Counted from the stretch's first letter, positions 12,564 to 24,121 are shown. The stretch: DNA of 31,044 nt from Lactifluus volemus (GCA_022376515.1 WTXI01000393.1:1-31044); one strand, 5' to 3'. Notes: generated from the letters alone by a model not told the origin. A program made the numbers and translations.

Positions 12564-13924
12564 TCAAACCGAGTCACTTTGGTATAATTCACGCTCATCA
12601 GTGTTGTAGCCAGTATCAGCAGGCAGAACCTGCGACGTATCTGATTCTGTAGACGTTCCCTCTCCCTTTGGCTCCGATACGGATGGCGACTCCGCGGGTG
12701 GTGGTGATGGTGGAGGTGGGAGAACGGTGGCTTTCCACCCGCTGCGGAACGACCCTATCGCAGCCGCGAGACCAAAGAGGGACACCCAAATCTTGATTTG
12801 GCGAGCGAAATAAAATATGTCAGTTTCGGTCAACGTAAACGACATGAGATGGGGAAGTGATTTATTTTTACATTGTTTCCGAAGAGGCCGTTCTCGAGTG
12901 ACCTGTGCAAGTATTTGTGTGAGAATTGTTGAGCGTACACAACGGAACGCGGAACAGGGAATGTGAAGGGTTACCAGTGAATCGTCATGGGAAGATAGCT
13001 CAGGTTGACGGCGAGCTCGTTGTACCAAGCGTCCCACCGATGAGCAAGCTCAGCACGCTCTTCGGGCTGAAGCTTCTCTTTCGGACTCAGCTTTTTGAGT
13101 GCGCGGTGTCGCTTGACGAGTAAAGCGCGATCTTCACGCAGGTGTGCGAGTTGGAGTATGACGTACGCAGCCCAGAAGCGCGACGACCACAACGAGAGCG
13201 AGGCCGCGGTCGATTCGTTTTTTATAGTCGCCGGACGGGAGTTTCCAACGGGTAGAGATGGGAGGGGAGGAATGAGGTCGTGAGTGCGGAAGTAGGAGAT
13301 ATGGTGGAGGGGGTAGAATGCTAGCATTGACCATCCTTGCGTGCGCTCGATAGTAAGCAGACGACGAGTTGGCGGTGGAGCGCGCTCGAGGGAGATAAGC
13401 CATTGGATGATAGGGAGCATGCCTGTTTTTTTTTAAGCCATTGCTTCTTCGGTATTCAGGAGGGAGGTAAAAAAAAACACGTACCCCATATTCCCCAAAG
13501 CGTGCGCGCGTCGCTTATGATGCTTGCCAATTTGGCAGCTTGGGAGCAAAGGAGCTAGTAGGGTCATCGCGCAGACCGGCACGGTGTTGGAGACGCGCTT
13601 TCGCTTGCAAGATCGGAACCAGCACCTTTGCGCCGTACTGAATAAGCTTTTTTTTTTTTGCAAACCATTCAGTACTGCATCTCTGAGGAGATTACGCAGC
13701 TCAGATGGAGAGACGTACCATGAATAACTTGCTATGATTACAACAACGAGTCTCGTTTGTGTGCCAGTGATCGAGAAAAATAAGATAACGCACTCGCTTC
13801 CATTCCATGTACTAAGATAGCGAATGAGATGGTCCAACGTCTCTGATGGCCGCAGGTTGCTAAACGCGCCCAATGTGAGGTCTTCAAGCTTGTCAACCGT
13901 AAGAGCCTTGCGTGTATTCGACAT
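12564..13924 (-). CDS. Pex11-family peroxisomal membrane protein, one base missing
   Basis: Pex11 proteins bend and elongate the peroxisomal membrane before division. Exons are 13924-13794, 13731-13719 (13-nt micro-exon), 13646-13485, 13422-12975, 12902-12872 and 12791-12564. Recognisable segments are SETLDHLIRYLSTWNGSDKLFM, LIQYGAKVLVPILQAKARLQ, IISDARTLWGIWG, LLPIIQWLI, LWSSRFWAAYVILQLAHLRED and, near the C-terminus, IWVSLFGLAAAIGSFRSGWKAT. The tail is acidic and Ser/Thr-rich. The third exon loses frame near 13530, where PKL should run straight into AKLAS. One missing base there explains it, and with it the exons total exactly 338 codons. The gene is therefore either a fresh single-base null or a sequencing indel. 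It lies downstream of, and on the same strand as, the membrane protein at 14911-16596. Confidence 0.83.
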
Positions 13925-14910
13925 CTTGGTCGAAAAGAACGAGAAGGGATATTCACGGGGGGTAGATCACGACGTGAGAAATGATTACGTACAACAATCT
14001 TAGCACTTTCACACCCTTTGAAGCATTTTTTCTCCTCACGAACAAACCATTGGGGACGTTTAAGTTCGGGCCTGGCAAAGCTCTTCAGCCTCCTTGCTCG
14101 CGTTCCAGTCTCCTAGAGAGAATTTGCACGGTCTTGCTCAGGTCGCATTTCTAGCTTTTCGCTTGATCATTTCTCTTTGAAATTTTTTTGTCTGGAGGTG
14201 TCGTCCGCGAATTTTTGTGGACTGGCGCTCATGATCGATGGGAAAAGGAGTTTTGGGAGAGAGCAAGGAATGCATCACTTGGCAGACGGACATTTTCCCC
14301 TTCCCCCCTCTTTTTTTAAAGATACGTATCTTCACGATACTTCCAACCCCCGTTTGACCTTGTTGTATCTTACGTTGAAGAAGTTCACCTTCAATCCTGT
14401 TTCGACTGAGATGATCCCTTTGTATATTCCTCTCAATTGAGCACCTCCCATGGATGGCTTGAGATTGGACACCTCATCTCCGTCGGAAAATCCCGAAAAG
14501 TGACAGCAACGTTGGTTGGTGATGATAGAAATTGAATACAATACACGGCTGTGGTTTAATTGCTGGCTGTGGAGTGTGAACCGATCAAGTGATGTGGTTG
14601 TGCAATAGTACCCAGAATAGGCGAACGGTGGAGCGAAAGCTCCTCACAAAGGCACAGACAGGTACTCATCCGACCTCACCTTTTTTACAAAAAAGTTAAC
14701 CGTCGCATGTCTTAATCATACTGTACTGGACGCATGTTGGTTAGGAATGGCCGCAGGGTAGAAAAATTTTAATTTTCAACTTCCTTGAGATACGTCACGT
14801 ACTACTGTACACAGATGAACCGGTACAGTAAGTTACCCACGGAAAAGGGCGAGGGGACGCAGCAAGGGGCAGGTGAGGCCCCTCAAGACTGTAGACGCGA
14901 CCTCGGTTCG
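13925..14910. other. Intergenic: Pex11-like promoter and upstream gene's 3' region
   Basis: This 986-bp stretch separates the Pex11-like start (minus) from the stop of the next minus-strand gene. Short open frames here (for example 14138-14335) look random. Pyrimidine runs occur near 14290-14320. No RNA gene or transposon is seen. Confidence 0.5.
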
Positions 14911-16596
14911 TCAGACGAGTCCACGTCCGCCCATAGCGATGGTATCCCAGATCGCTCTTACCGTCTCGTCCCACACGACGCTTAGCAATCCCCGACGCGC
15001 CTGCACACCACTCAGCCGTCTCCGGACATCCTCCACCGCCCTAGTCCTCGTCGTAGCCATAGCACCCCCCGCCCCCACAATAGTGGCTGCTGCTGCTGCT
15101 GCCGTTGCGGATGATGAAGGAAGGGCAATCGACTTGGGTCGCCGACGCCAGAAGCGCAGGAGCATGGCAAGCGCGGGCAGTATCACGAACAGGAGGAACA
15201 GTGGGGCGTGTCGGGCGTAAGGGCCGAGCGCACTACGTAAAGAGTCGATCAGCATCGACCACGTCCCGCTGCTGCTGCCTGACACGGACATCGCTGCCCG
15301 AGTTAGTGCATACCACGATCCGGGACGTTGTCGATCGCGATTGTTGGAATCTGTCGCGGGAGGAGTTTGGCTCTGGTGCGCGGGGCTGGCTGCACGGCCG
15401 CGTAACATTGCGCGAGACGACGAAGAGGAAGTAGGGACATCGTGGGGGGTTGGTGGTACGTGGGACGACGACGATGAGGACGAGGTTGTGGCAGTAGTGG
15501 TGGATAAAGTTGAAGTAAGCGGTGTTAGGGCATGCCCGTTGCCGAGGGCACCATGATTGAGTTTGGTGGATGCGCGCAGGCGCGGATTCGTAGGAACTGC
15601 CGTCTGTGTCGAGTTGCTTGATGCGGACGAGCTCGAGGGCGATGGAGAGGACGGGCGTGAAGGTGTTGGTGTTATGGCCGAGGAGGACTCAGAGTGCGTG
15701 CTGCAGAGGCCACGGGCGAATGCGCGGAGGTAGAAGGCAGTGTAGGTGATGTAGGCTTGGGTGTAGCGGGTGCTGATGATGATGGGCTTGGCGACGGTTC
15801 ACGGATAAGCGATGCGAGGTATTGTTCATGCAAGGACGCGAGCGACGAGGCGAGACGCTACAAACCCGAGGTTTAGCACGCAGCACCGGACAGAAGACAG
15901 GGATAGATTTACCTCTCTGCTCTGCGCGGGCAGCTCTGTCTCATACGCAAGAAACTGCTTCGCGTACGTCCACTCTCCCAGCGCAGAGAGAATGCTCAGA
16001 CAGTATACCTCGAGGACTTTCTCGTATCCATTGTCAGCAGAGACAGCTATGGGAAGCCTACATGCTAACCATTCCTCGATGATGCCCCGGCCTGCATCTG
16101 GATAGCCAATCTTTGCGCTGGAGAGGGCGAGAGTGATGAGGACCGTTGGGGGAAGAAAAGCAGGGTTAGGAGTGGGGCAGTCTAGGGGCGCAAAGAGGCG
16201 GATGGAGCGCGAGTGGAGGGAGGCGAGAAGGGCGGCACCGGAGAGTAATGAATTTGATCTGAGCGCGGCGGGGATGATCGCAGCGTCGGCGGGGGGCGTA
16301 GTGTAAACGGTGACATCGAGGGTGATACGGAGGATGTCCCACTTGCGGCGGTGTTCGGAGAGAGAATCGGGCGTTCCGGTTAAGGGGGGTGTGATGAGAG
16401 CAAATGCAGAGGCCAAAAGGGAGTGAGTGAGGACAATGTCGCGGTGGAGGAAGGCGCGGACGGCGCGACCGTATAGCGGGCGGAGGGTTGCTGCCGTGGC
16501 TGTATTTTGTTGTGGCGGTGGTGATGGGGGAGTATTCGATAACTTGACTTTATGAGGAACAAAAGGGTTAGATGGAATTGTTGGAGACCTTGTCAT
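14911..16596 (-). CDS. Conserved-looking unassigned protein with one C-terminal-side membrane segment
   Basis: I do not recognise this family with certainty. Exon 1 (16596-15913, 228 codons) encodes a Pro-rich start, then a helical domain: LYGRAVRAFLHRDIVLTHSLL, RRKWDILRITLDVTVY, PTVLITLALSSAKIGYPDAG and VLEVYCLSILSALGEWTYAK. These pair-like helices suggest a TPR-like fold. Exon 2 (15857-14911) continues RLASSLASLHEQYLASLIRE, then a long Ser/Thr/Pro linker, then a membrane segment (APLFLLFVILPALAMLLRFW) followed by basic RRRPK and about 70 more residues. Exon 2 is one base short of frame, with the shift in the Ser-rich linker near 15700. A helical cytosolic domain followed by a late membrane anchor, next to a Pex11-like gene, recalls the Pex26/Pex15 class of AAA-peroxin anchors. 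That is only an inference. Confidence 0.68.
15086..15103. repeat. Short GCT/GCC trinucleotide run
   Basis: Five GCT units plus one GCC on the plus strand encode part of an alanine run on the minus strand, just after the membrane segment of the 14911-16596 gene. It is a likely site of length variation. Confidence 0.7.
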
Positions 16597-16946
16597 GTCG
16601 TCGTGGGCATTGGGATGGCGGATGACTAGGTTACCCGATTACCCGCGGGTCAGTAAAGGATTCACATGTTACTTTGTTACGAACCCCCACAAACTTACCG
16701 AGCTGTAAAGTACTCTCTTACGCTCGGTCAACTGAGGTGACCATATACGTGGCGAGTAAATATAGAACTACAGTAGAACATGGCATGACATGCATGACAG
16801 TTGGAGCGGGTGGCGTTGATGCCGAATCAGCGGTGTTTGTGGCCGTTTCCTGACACCGTCAGTCCGTGTTCCGTGGTTCAAAGTCGAACACTGGGAAATT
16901 AAGCGAATTCAACGTTGTTTGCGCTTCGTTTTCAACTCGACTCATC
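16597..16946. promoter_or_regulatory. Shared divergent promoter region
   Basis: These 350 bp separate the start of the membrane protein (minus) from the start of the GH17 glucanase (plus). A small inverted repeat GGTCA/TGACC lies at 16726-16742, and a CATGAC-type direct repeat lies around 16783-16799. Neither can be tied to a named regulator. Confidence 0.45.
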
Positions 16947-19129
16947 ATGTCGACTTACACTCCTCGCGATCCCTTCGCAACACCAGAGCCTGCCACCACT
17001 CAACCTTACCATGACTACGCGGGGCAGTCCAACGGCTCGGGAGGCCATTTTGGTACATCCGTAAGCGGCCAAGTTTTTTGACAACCGAATTTGGGATTCT
17101 TATTACGGTTCCCTTCCCCCGCCAATTCGGTATCCACCCCCCTTTTTTTCCCTATATCTTTTCTCACCCAACTCGACGTTGCTTCTGGCCAACGTCGTTG
17201 AACGTCTTAGCCTCATCGCTATTCTTTCTCTCTGCCAGGTACTGCAATACCTACTCCTACACACACCGCCCCAGACTCGGCCTACCGTGGTGCATATACT
17301 GCTCCCTTTGTAGACTCTGCACAGAACCTCCCGCCCTCATCCCCATCTATACCCATGTCGTCATCATATCATAACGTCGAATCCTCACAACCATACCAGT
17401 GGCAGGAGAAATATTCTTCTGGTAGTGGCAGGCGCAAGTGGATTGTACGTCTTTCTCTCCTCCCCCTTTTTTTTTTGTTTCAGTAGCATCTACCTTACAC
17501 CTGTTATAGATCTGGGGCTCCGTCATCGGCGTTGTGGCTATCATTGCCATTGCTGTTGGTGTAGGAGTTTCCGTCTCGCAAAGTCACAAGGGTGGTTCCA
17601 GCCGTTCCTCGTCGTCCAACAATAATAAGGGTAATGGCTCGAACAGCAACAATTCCCCCGTCACGCAGACGAATCCAAATGACCCTAGCACGTTTGTCAA
17701 AGACCCCAGGCTGATCCAGAGCTTTTATGGGTTTGCATACACTCCTCAAAATTCACAGTTACCCAACTGTGGTAATTCCCTTAGTACGTCGTCCCCTTTT
17801 GTCTCCTCAGACAGACTGAGTCCACTCTGTCCCATATAGGTGATGTTATCACAGATATTCAAGTACGTCTCAACTTCTACTTCCCTACCCTACCCTGTGC
17901 TGATATTCTGGGCAGCTGCTTTCCCAACTTACCACTGTATGCAACGCCGTATTCTCCTCGGTCCCGCCTTTCATTCATATCTAACTTATGTATCTCTAAC
18001 AGCGCATCCGCCTCTATGGCGCTGATTGCAACCAAAGTGCCCTCGTGGTGAGCTTTGATAATTCGTGTTGCTTGGATTCCCTCGTGTATTGACTAGCATA
18101 CATAGCTCGAGGCAATCAGACAAACCAAAGTCAACATGTCCGTTTTCTTGGCCAACTACCCCATCGCAACCGACAACGGTGCCGCATATTACCGTCAGCG
18201 CGACCTGATCACACAGGCCATCCAAACTTACGGCACCGACCACATTGCCGGTATTTCAGTCGGCAACGAATTCATTCTAGAGTCCGTAATCCACTCTCTA
18301 CCCTACTAGTAGTGCAAGGCATCAATGCTGATACTTCCCAACCTAGTTACTTGATGGCACACGGCGGTGGGAATGACCCGAACTCCCCAGTTGCCAACCA
18401 GGGGGCGCAGATTTTGATTTCATACATCCAAGATACAATCAAGACAATCGCAGCGATGAATTTGCCCAAGAATATTCCCATTGGCAATTCGGATGCAGGC
18501 GCGTACTTCAACACTGGCGTTCTCGATGTCGTCCAATATGGAGTGCGTTTCCCAACCCTCGGGTAGAAGTTTACTCATGACGGATCATCTCAGATGGCGA
18601 ACGTCCACCCGTGGTTTGCTAACGTGTCAATCGACCAAGCGGCGATGTGGACCAATACGTTCTTCGAGCAGAATGATGTCGTACTTTCGACGCAAGTGCC
18701 TAATCACCCACAGATGTATATTGCGGAGACGGGTTGGCCATCAGTAATTCAATCATTGTCAAAAATTAATTGAGAGACTGATACGTTTCGTGTAGGGTTC
18801 AACGTCGTATACCAGCAACGGCCCGTCGACAGCATCGATTGCCAATTTACAAGAGTTCTTGAATACTTTTGTGTGCGCCGCAAACAACAACGGGACTGGA
18901 TACTTCTTCTTTGAGGCCTTTGATGAACCATGGAAGGTGAGTGATGGATGATTCGTCACCTTGATGCGATGTTCAAAATTTCCTGTAGAATGTATCATTT
19001 GGTGGCGTCGAAGCCTACTGGGGCGTGTTCAATGCAGAGTATGTTTTTTTTTTCGTTGATTCCCTGATCTGCCTTTACTCAGCTTCTCTCAGCAAAACCC
19101 TCAAAGCTGTCACCATACCGAAGTGCTGA
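16947..19129 (+). CDS. Membrane-anchored glycoside hydrolase family 17 beta-1,3-glucanase
   Basis: Twelve exons sum to 1,425 nt (474 aa plus stop), all in phase. Residues 1-104 are Pro/Ser/Thr-rich and presumably cytosolic. A single hydrophobic segment (IIWGSVIGVVAIIAIAVGVG, about 104-124) follows basic RRKW, giving type II topology. A Ser/Asn/Gly linker leads into the catalytic barrel: IQSFYGFAYTPQN, RIRLYGADCNQ, GISVGNEF with the likely acid/base Glu near residue 280, MANVHPWF, and YIAETGWPS with the likely nucleophile Glu near 394. The C-terminal segment is FFFEAFDEPWK and then YWGVFNADKTLK. The expected job is cutting or remodelling cell-wall beta-1,3-glucan at the cell surface. The first donor (after 17052, GTACAT) was chosen for phase over a stronger GTAAGC nine bases later that breaks frame. 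The stop is TGA at 19127-19129. Confidence 0.92.
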
Positions 19130-19449
19130 TAGACTCTGACGAACGCTCAGTAGCTTCACACCGTAGTTTTTTCTTGTTTTCTTTCATTCTTCATCGGACC
19201 ATGGAAGTGGACTTTTGACGTTGCATCCTCGAGACAATTTTTTTTATGTTTAATGTGATTGCCACGTTGTTTGTCACTCGTTTTGTCAGTTGTTGCCAAA
19301 TAACGCAATCCATTTGCTTTTGACCGGAGACACGCACGAGGTCACACGCACCGCATTGTAATACCCTCCCTCGCAACGGCCATCGTTCAAATTGCACAGC
19401 TTGTCCGTATATTCCCCTCTTTTCCCTATCTATTTCCTTCACCTGTGAA
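19130..19449. other. Intergenic region between tandem genes
   Basis: This 320-bp spacer holds the 3' UTR of the GH17 gene and the probable promoter and 5' UTR of the RhoGAP gene. Only very short ATG-initiated frames occur (for example at 19200 and 19249), and each ends quickly. If the RhoGAP start codon lies in an upstream exon, this is where to look. Confidence 0.45.
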
Positions 19450-21872
19450 TTGTTATCGCAATCAGAGCCAGAGTTCGTAAGATACCTCGCACTGGCAGCC
19501 TCGAACACCGCAATTGTGGTACAGACCGATTCTAAACGCACCTCGAATTTTACATTTAACATTCTTCCTTGGCGTCGCAAAGGAAGAGATCAGCGCCAAC
19601 CGACATCGCAACTCGACTCAACCCGCAAGCGTCGGGGATCCGATCCCACACCCGAACCCGAACTGGAACGTGACCAGCCGACCCGCTCAGGCTCTTTACA
19701 GAACAACACGCACGCGCACCCGAATACGTATCTATCACACACTTACCCACCATCTCGCTCTCGCACTAGATCCAAACCTAACAAGTCACAAGCTGGACAC
19801 GATCCGAGTCGCCCTAGCACTGCTAACACTACGCGTTCAAGAGCCATCAATTTGGGAAGCGGCGAGTCATCACCTCCCTCATCGCCTCCACACTCAAACG
19901 ACAACCCCTCCTCACCCACCTCCTCCACTCGACCTCGACCTCGACTTCGACCACATCCCGCTCTTCCTCTTCCTCTTCCTACTCCCGCTTCGATACTTCA
20001 ACCGTCATCCCACCCTGTGCAGCAGCAACCCCAACCGCAGCAACAGCAACATATGGGCATGGGTACCGAACATCACCGTGATCATCGTGACGCCAAAGCC
20101 GGCTTGCGCACGTGGTGGCAACAGATTACTACCACCACGCAAAGGCCCCGTACCTCTGCAGGGTCGCCGACGGCAGCGGCGGCGGCTCACCTCAACGCTC
20201 ACTCCAATCCTCAGCAGTATCATAGACAGGGCCCCGAGTACGTGCCGGCGCCCCCCGGCGTGGTGTTTGGACGCCCCTTGAAGGACAGCTTGAAGCATGC
20301 GAGCGTGCAAGTCTCGACGGCCGATGCGAGTGGAAAACTGTATGTTTGGGGATACATTCCAGTGGTCGTAGCCAAGTGGTACGTCGTCCCTCCTTTTTCC
20401 CATATCCTTCCTCCCTCCCTCCCTTTCTTTCTTTTTTTTCTCTTTCCCTCCTCGTCCCAGGTGCTGATGGATGCCCACTGGTACACACAGTGGCCTTTTT
20501 TTGAAGGAGAATGGTGAGTTGGAAGTTTTCTCTCTCTTTTTGATCCGGCGTCTCTTTTTGCTCAAAATCGTCCCCCTTCATGTAGCGACCGAAGTCGAAG
20601 GCACCTTCCGCGTGAACGGCTCCAGTAAGCGTATGCGCGAGCTCCAAGCGGTCTTTGAGACCCCTCCACGAGTGCGTGGTCCCGCCCCCCAATCTACTTT
20701 TTCTGATCCCCATCGCGGCTGATTCTTCGCTTGCTCTCCCCGCTGCGCTGTCGGTGCTATATATAGTATGGCAAGTCACTTGATTGGAAGCAGGAAAACT
20801 ACACGACCCATGACGTCGCGACCGTCTTCCGTCGTTACCTCACCCATATGCCTGTGCGTGGTCCGACCCGTGCACGCGTGATGCTCTTCACCCCCGTCCC
20901 CCCTGTTGCTAACCTGTTCTTGTTCTGTTCTTCTAGGAGCCTGTCATACCATATGATCTCTACTTTCCCGTACGCAGCAACCCTTTTTGTGTCAACGGCT
21001 CCACTTATTGATCCGATTTTTCCTTTTTTTTTCGGCTTTTGTTCGACTCGACTAATGGCTTTGTGCCTGTCCCGCCCAATTAGTTCCGAGACGCGATCGG
21101 TACGCGTTTGTTGACGATCAATTCTTCTGATGATCTCGTGACTGATGATCGGCAACAGCAAAGAAGCCGTACAATCAAGAAGCTGTCATTGCGACGTACA
21201 AACGGCTCATCCACTCGATGGCCCATGCGAACCAATATCTACTGCTATACGTCCTTGATCTCCTGTCCGTCTTTGCCCGCAAGTCAGACAAGAACTTGAT
21301 GACCGCGCAAAGTACCTCCATTTTCTTTTTTTTTTCGGCGCTATTCACACGCCCTTCCCCCCCCCTTTTTTTCTGTAGATCTGGCGGTGATATTCCGCCC
21401 GGGTTTGATGTCACATCCCGATCACGAGCTCTCACCTGCGGAGCACCGATTGAGCCAGGACGTACTTGAGTTTCTCATCGCGCATCAGGATTGGTTCATG
21501 CTCGATACACCACCCCCTCCTGCCTTGCCGCCAACACCCTCGCGGTCTCTCACACCACCACTAACACCTCACAGCGCAGGTATCAGCGTGAGTGACGATG
21601 AAGGTCCTGATGGTTGGCGCATCATTGAACGACATCACCGCCTGCCGAGCGATCGCACGAGGACCGTTGCTGGCCCATCGTCGCAGACGACGACGGGCAC
21701 AAACAAAGGTGAGAGAGGCAGAGAACGGACGCAGATGGGCATCGCACAGCCCGGCATCGTCCGTAGTCGTACAGTTCCCTCGACCCGCAAGACCCGCCCG
21801 AACACGACGGCGCTGGTGGCCTCCCCGGCGTTGCTTCGCAAGTCACGCCGCGCGTCGGCGCAACCTGCTTGA
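19450..21872 (+). CDS. Rho GTPase-activating protein (RhoGAP domain)
   Basis: RhoGAPs switch Rho-type GTPases off. Exon 1 runs to 20378. The others are 20491-20513, 20586-20671, 20767-20853, 20937-20969, 21084-21099, 21159-21311 and 21379-21872. The domain begins VFGRPLKDSLKHASVQV and contains EGTFRVNGSSKRMREL with the expected arginine finger. It continues with DVATVFRRYLTHMPEPVIP, AVIATYKRLIHSMAHANQYLLL and NLMTAQNLAVIFRPGL. The C-terminal tail is Pro/Ser-rich and basic. The long N-terminal region is low complexity (CTTCCT repeats near 19961-19980, Gln runs near 20020-20050). There is no ATG in this frame before about 20052, so 19450 marks only the edge of the open frame. The start may lie in an unseen exon or be lost, and a frame change inside the low-complexity part is possible. 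The domain call is firm; the 5' end is not. Confidence 0.85.
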
Positions 21873-23452
21873 CGGTTAGGTTGGCTCATCCTCGCTTTCC
21901 CACGGGCTGCCTTGTCTGTGTAAACGAGCCGCAATCATCCGAATAATTTTAGCGCCAATAACTCTCGTCTAACTTCCTCGCTTCCGCTCGGCCACACTAG
22001 AAAGCCCTGTCTTACTCTCTCAACACCGTTTACGAATACACGAAAGGTGATACAGCAACGACTTGGAAATACCGTAACGTATCCTACAGGCTTCTGACCT
22101 TGTATATATCTTCTCTTTTTGTACTTTCTCTTCGTGCACATGGTACTTGGCCTTTTTTTGTTCCCCTCGACTCCCTATTCCCCCCTTGGATAATTTTTTT
22201 TTTCTGGCCCGTTGTTCTATTCCCTTGTTTGTTGTATATCTCCCTTAACCTCCCCTCCTCATTCATTTTTTTTTTCTATGTGTGGTAGTATTTGGGTGTA
22301 AAATGTAATTTTTCCTCTGGGTGTGTTGTAGAAGGATAATCTTTTTTGGATGGATGGGACGCTCTATAATTCTATGTACTCTCAGTGGAATATGTGTGGT
22401 TGTGTGTTTTGTGAGCGGATACATATTAATCGACGGATCTAGAACGCTGGCGGTACAAGTGCCCCTCGTGAAAAACTGTGATTCAATCATGACCCTGAGC
22501 GATTAATGAAACAACAAGGCGCGGTTGATCGAAATGTCGGTCTCGGTCTCGCACAACCCCTGTTCGTTCTCGAAGTTCTCGTCTACACACACACGATCAA
22601 AAAAATTTGTCGAAGAGTCTTCGGTTGCAGTGGCTGAAACTCTAGCCTTTCGCTTATAACCGGCGTGGATGATGTCGCAATAGTAACAGTGGTTGAGTAA
22701 AGGATCACACACTATATAACACAATTTCTACCCAAAAAACCTTTGCTTGTATGTGGTACTGGGATGCCATATGTCAAGTTTTGTGGTGACTGAGCAAGAA
22801 GCCCCGTTTACACGTCAATCGGCGCTCATAAAGCACGCTGAATGCACAGTCACGTATTGCGACCTTCGTAGTGATCACAGAACGCGGAGTATTCACCCAG
22901 CTGACAGCTTCGCTATCACACGACACATCTTCCCTCCCTCAATCGCCCTTCCAGATATTGTAATGGCCCAATTCCAATGAGGACCTTTATCTTACTAGTC
23001 AGGAATATAATAGTCTGATATTTGGTCAACTGCTCTACTCTGGGCATACGTAACGACGGGCTGTCACCTACCAGTTCGCTTCTCAACTTCTCCATTCTTC
23101 CTGGCGGTCGGTGATGGGAACCGCCCAGTCAAAACACGACACCTTGATCCTGAATCACCCACCCCTGCCTTTGGATTTGCCTACGTTGCTTCCAGCGTGG
23201 TTAAATGACCCAGACGTACTGGTAACTCTGTCGTCAAAGATAGAACAAAATGAGTGACTTTGTGAATTGCTTCGATTGGATCTTAAAGTGCCACTGCACG
23301 AGTTTAAATGAAAGGACAGATAATACAGTAGGTCTCGAGAGAAGAAAAGGAATCGAGAAAGAAATGAGGAAGATAACTTAGTATAAGGATGACACTGCCC
23401 TAAACGATACGGCCAAAACGGTGAGACAGACAATCATATAGGAAGGAGCCAC
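21873..23452. other. Intergenic, pyrimidine-rich, no gene seen
   Basis: These 1,580 bp begin with the 3' UTR of the RhoGAP gene. T- and C-rich runs (about 22110-22340) account for several antisense frames rich in Lys and Arg. Frames at 22503-22724 and 22747-22980 show no recognisable protein pattern. No RNA gene or mobile element is seen. The region marks the change from housekeeping genes to accessory ones. Confidence 0.5.
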
Positions 23453-24121
23453 TTAGTTGATGAATTGCTTGAACGCTCCAAAGCACGACAAAATGATCTG
23501 TCTGTTGTCAAGCGGCTTCATCCCCTCGCTCCAGCGCCTATTGGGCCGTGGTATATCAGGCAGGTAGGCGTGTACCGTAGTTGTGGTGTGCGGGTAGGTA
23601 CCGGTGGCGACGGCTTGGACGAGCGCGGTCATGACGTTAACCTTGTAAAAAACAGGCGATGTACCCTTCATAATGATCCCCGGGATGGTTTTGTTGGGGA
23701 GGGCGGGAAGTCCGAGCGTGCGCGTACGGGTGTAGTTGTTCGCGGAGAAGGCTGCGATGGCCTCAGCAATGAGTTGGGGCTCGGGATCGGAGGCTTCTTT
23801 GTGGCGTTTGTCCTCCTAAACAAGCAGGAGGATATCTTCGTCGGTGATGATGCACACGTCAGTCTTGGCGTATGTCTGTTCACCACAGATAAGAAGTGGG
23901 ATGTCCATGCGCGTTCTGGTCGTCCTGCCCCGCCGAACATAACCCATCTCGCGGAATAGAATCACGACAAAATCATCCACGGCCGACTCTTGGGCAGGAA
24001 TTGAGGTCGTCGCAAGATCCAACCCACGGAAAAAGTAGTAAGCGTTGTCGTTGGCGGCGTTGGCGTAGTGGTCTGTGGTTAGGGCCTCGGGATCGACGGT
24101 AGGTGCCGGAAGATTTGGCAT
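23453..24121 (-). pseudogene. Basidiomycete family with PD-(D/E)XK-nuclease-like signature, amber-interrupted
   Basis: A single-exon frame of 223 codons starts MPNLPAPTVDPEAL (ATG 24119-24121) and ends at TAA 23453-23455. It continues FFRGLDLATTSIPAQESAVD, DDFVVILFREMGYVRRGR, DIPLLICGEQ, AKTDVCIITDEDILLLV, then TAG at 23818-23816 (codon 102), then EDKRHKEASDPEPQLIAEAI, IPGIIMKGTSPVFYKV and RRWSEGMKPLDNRQIILSC. I recall proteins of this type, with Gln before EDK, as a repeated hypothetical family in mushroom genomes. The Asp in TDVCI, a hydrophobic strand, then a QEDK-type E-x-K, matches the layout of PD-(D/E)XK nuclease cores, though this is inference. One CAG to TAG change would explain the stop. 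There is no frameshift. It lies head to head with the NLR gene, 440 bp away. Confidence 0.75.

Noticed and set aside
15105..15434. Plus-strand frames opposite the membrane protein
   Set aside because: They are antisense to a frame with a clear membrane segment and Ser-rich linker. No recognisable protein.
19514..20281. 255-codon frame overlapping the RhoGAP N-terminal region
   Set aside because: It is an alternative frame of low-complexity DNA. It does not continue into the RhoGAP domain and has no ATG start.
20005..20779. Long antisense frames of 186 and 195 codons
   Set aside because: They are shadows of the RhoGAP exons and pyrimidine-rich introns, giving Lys/Arg/Glu-rich low-complexity peptides.
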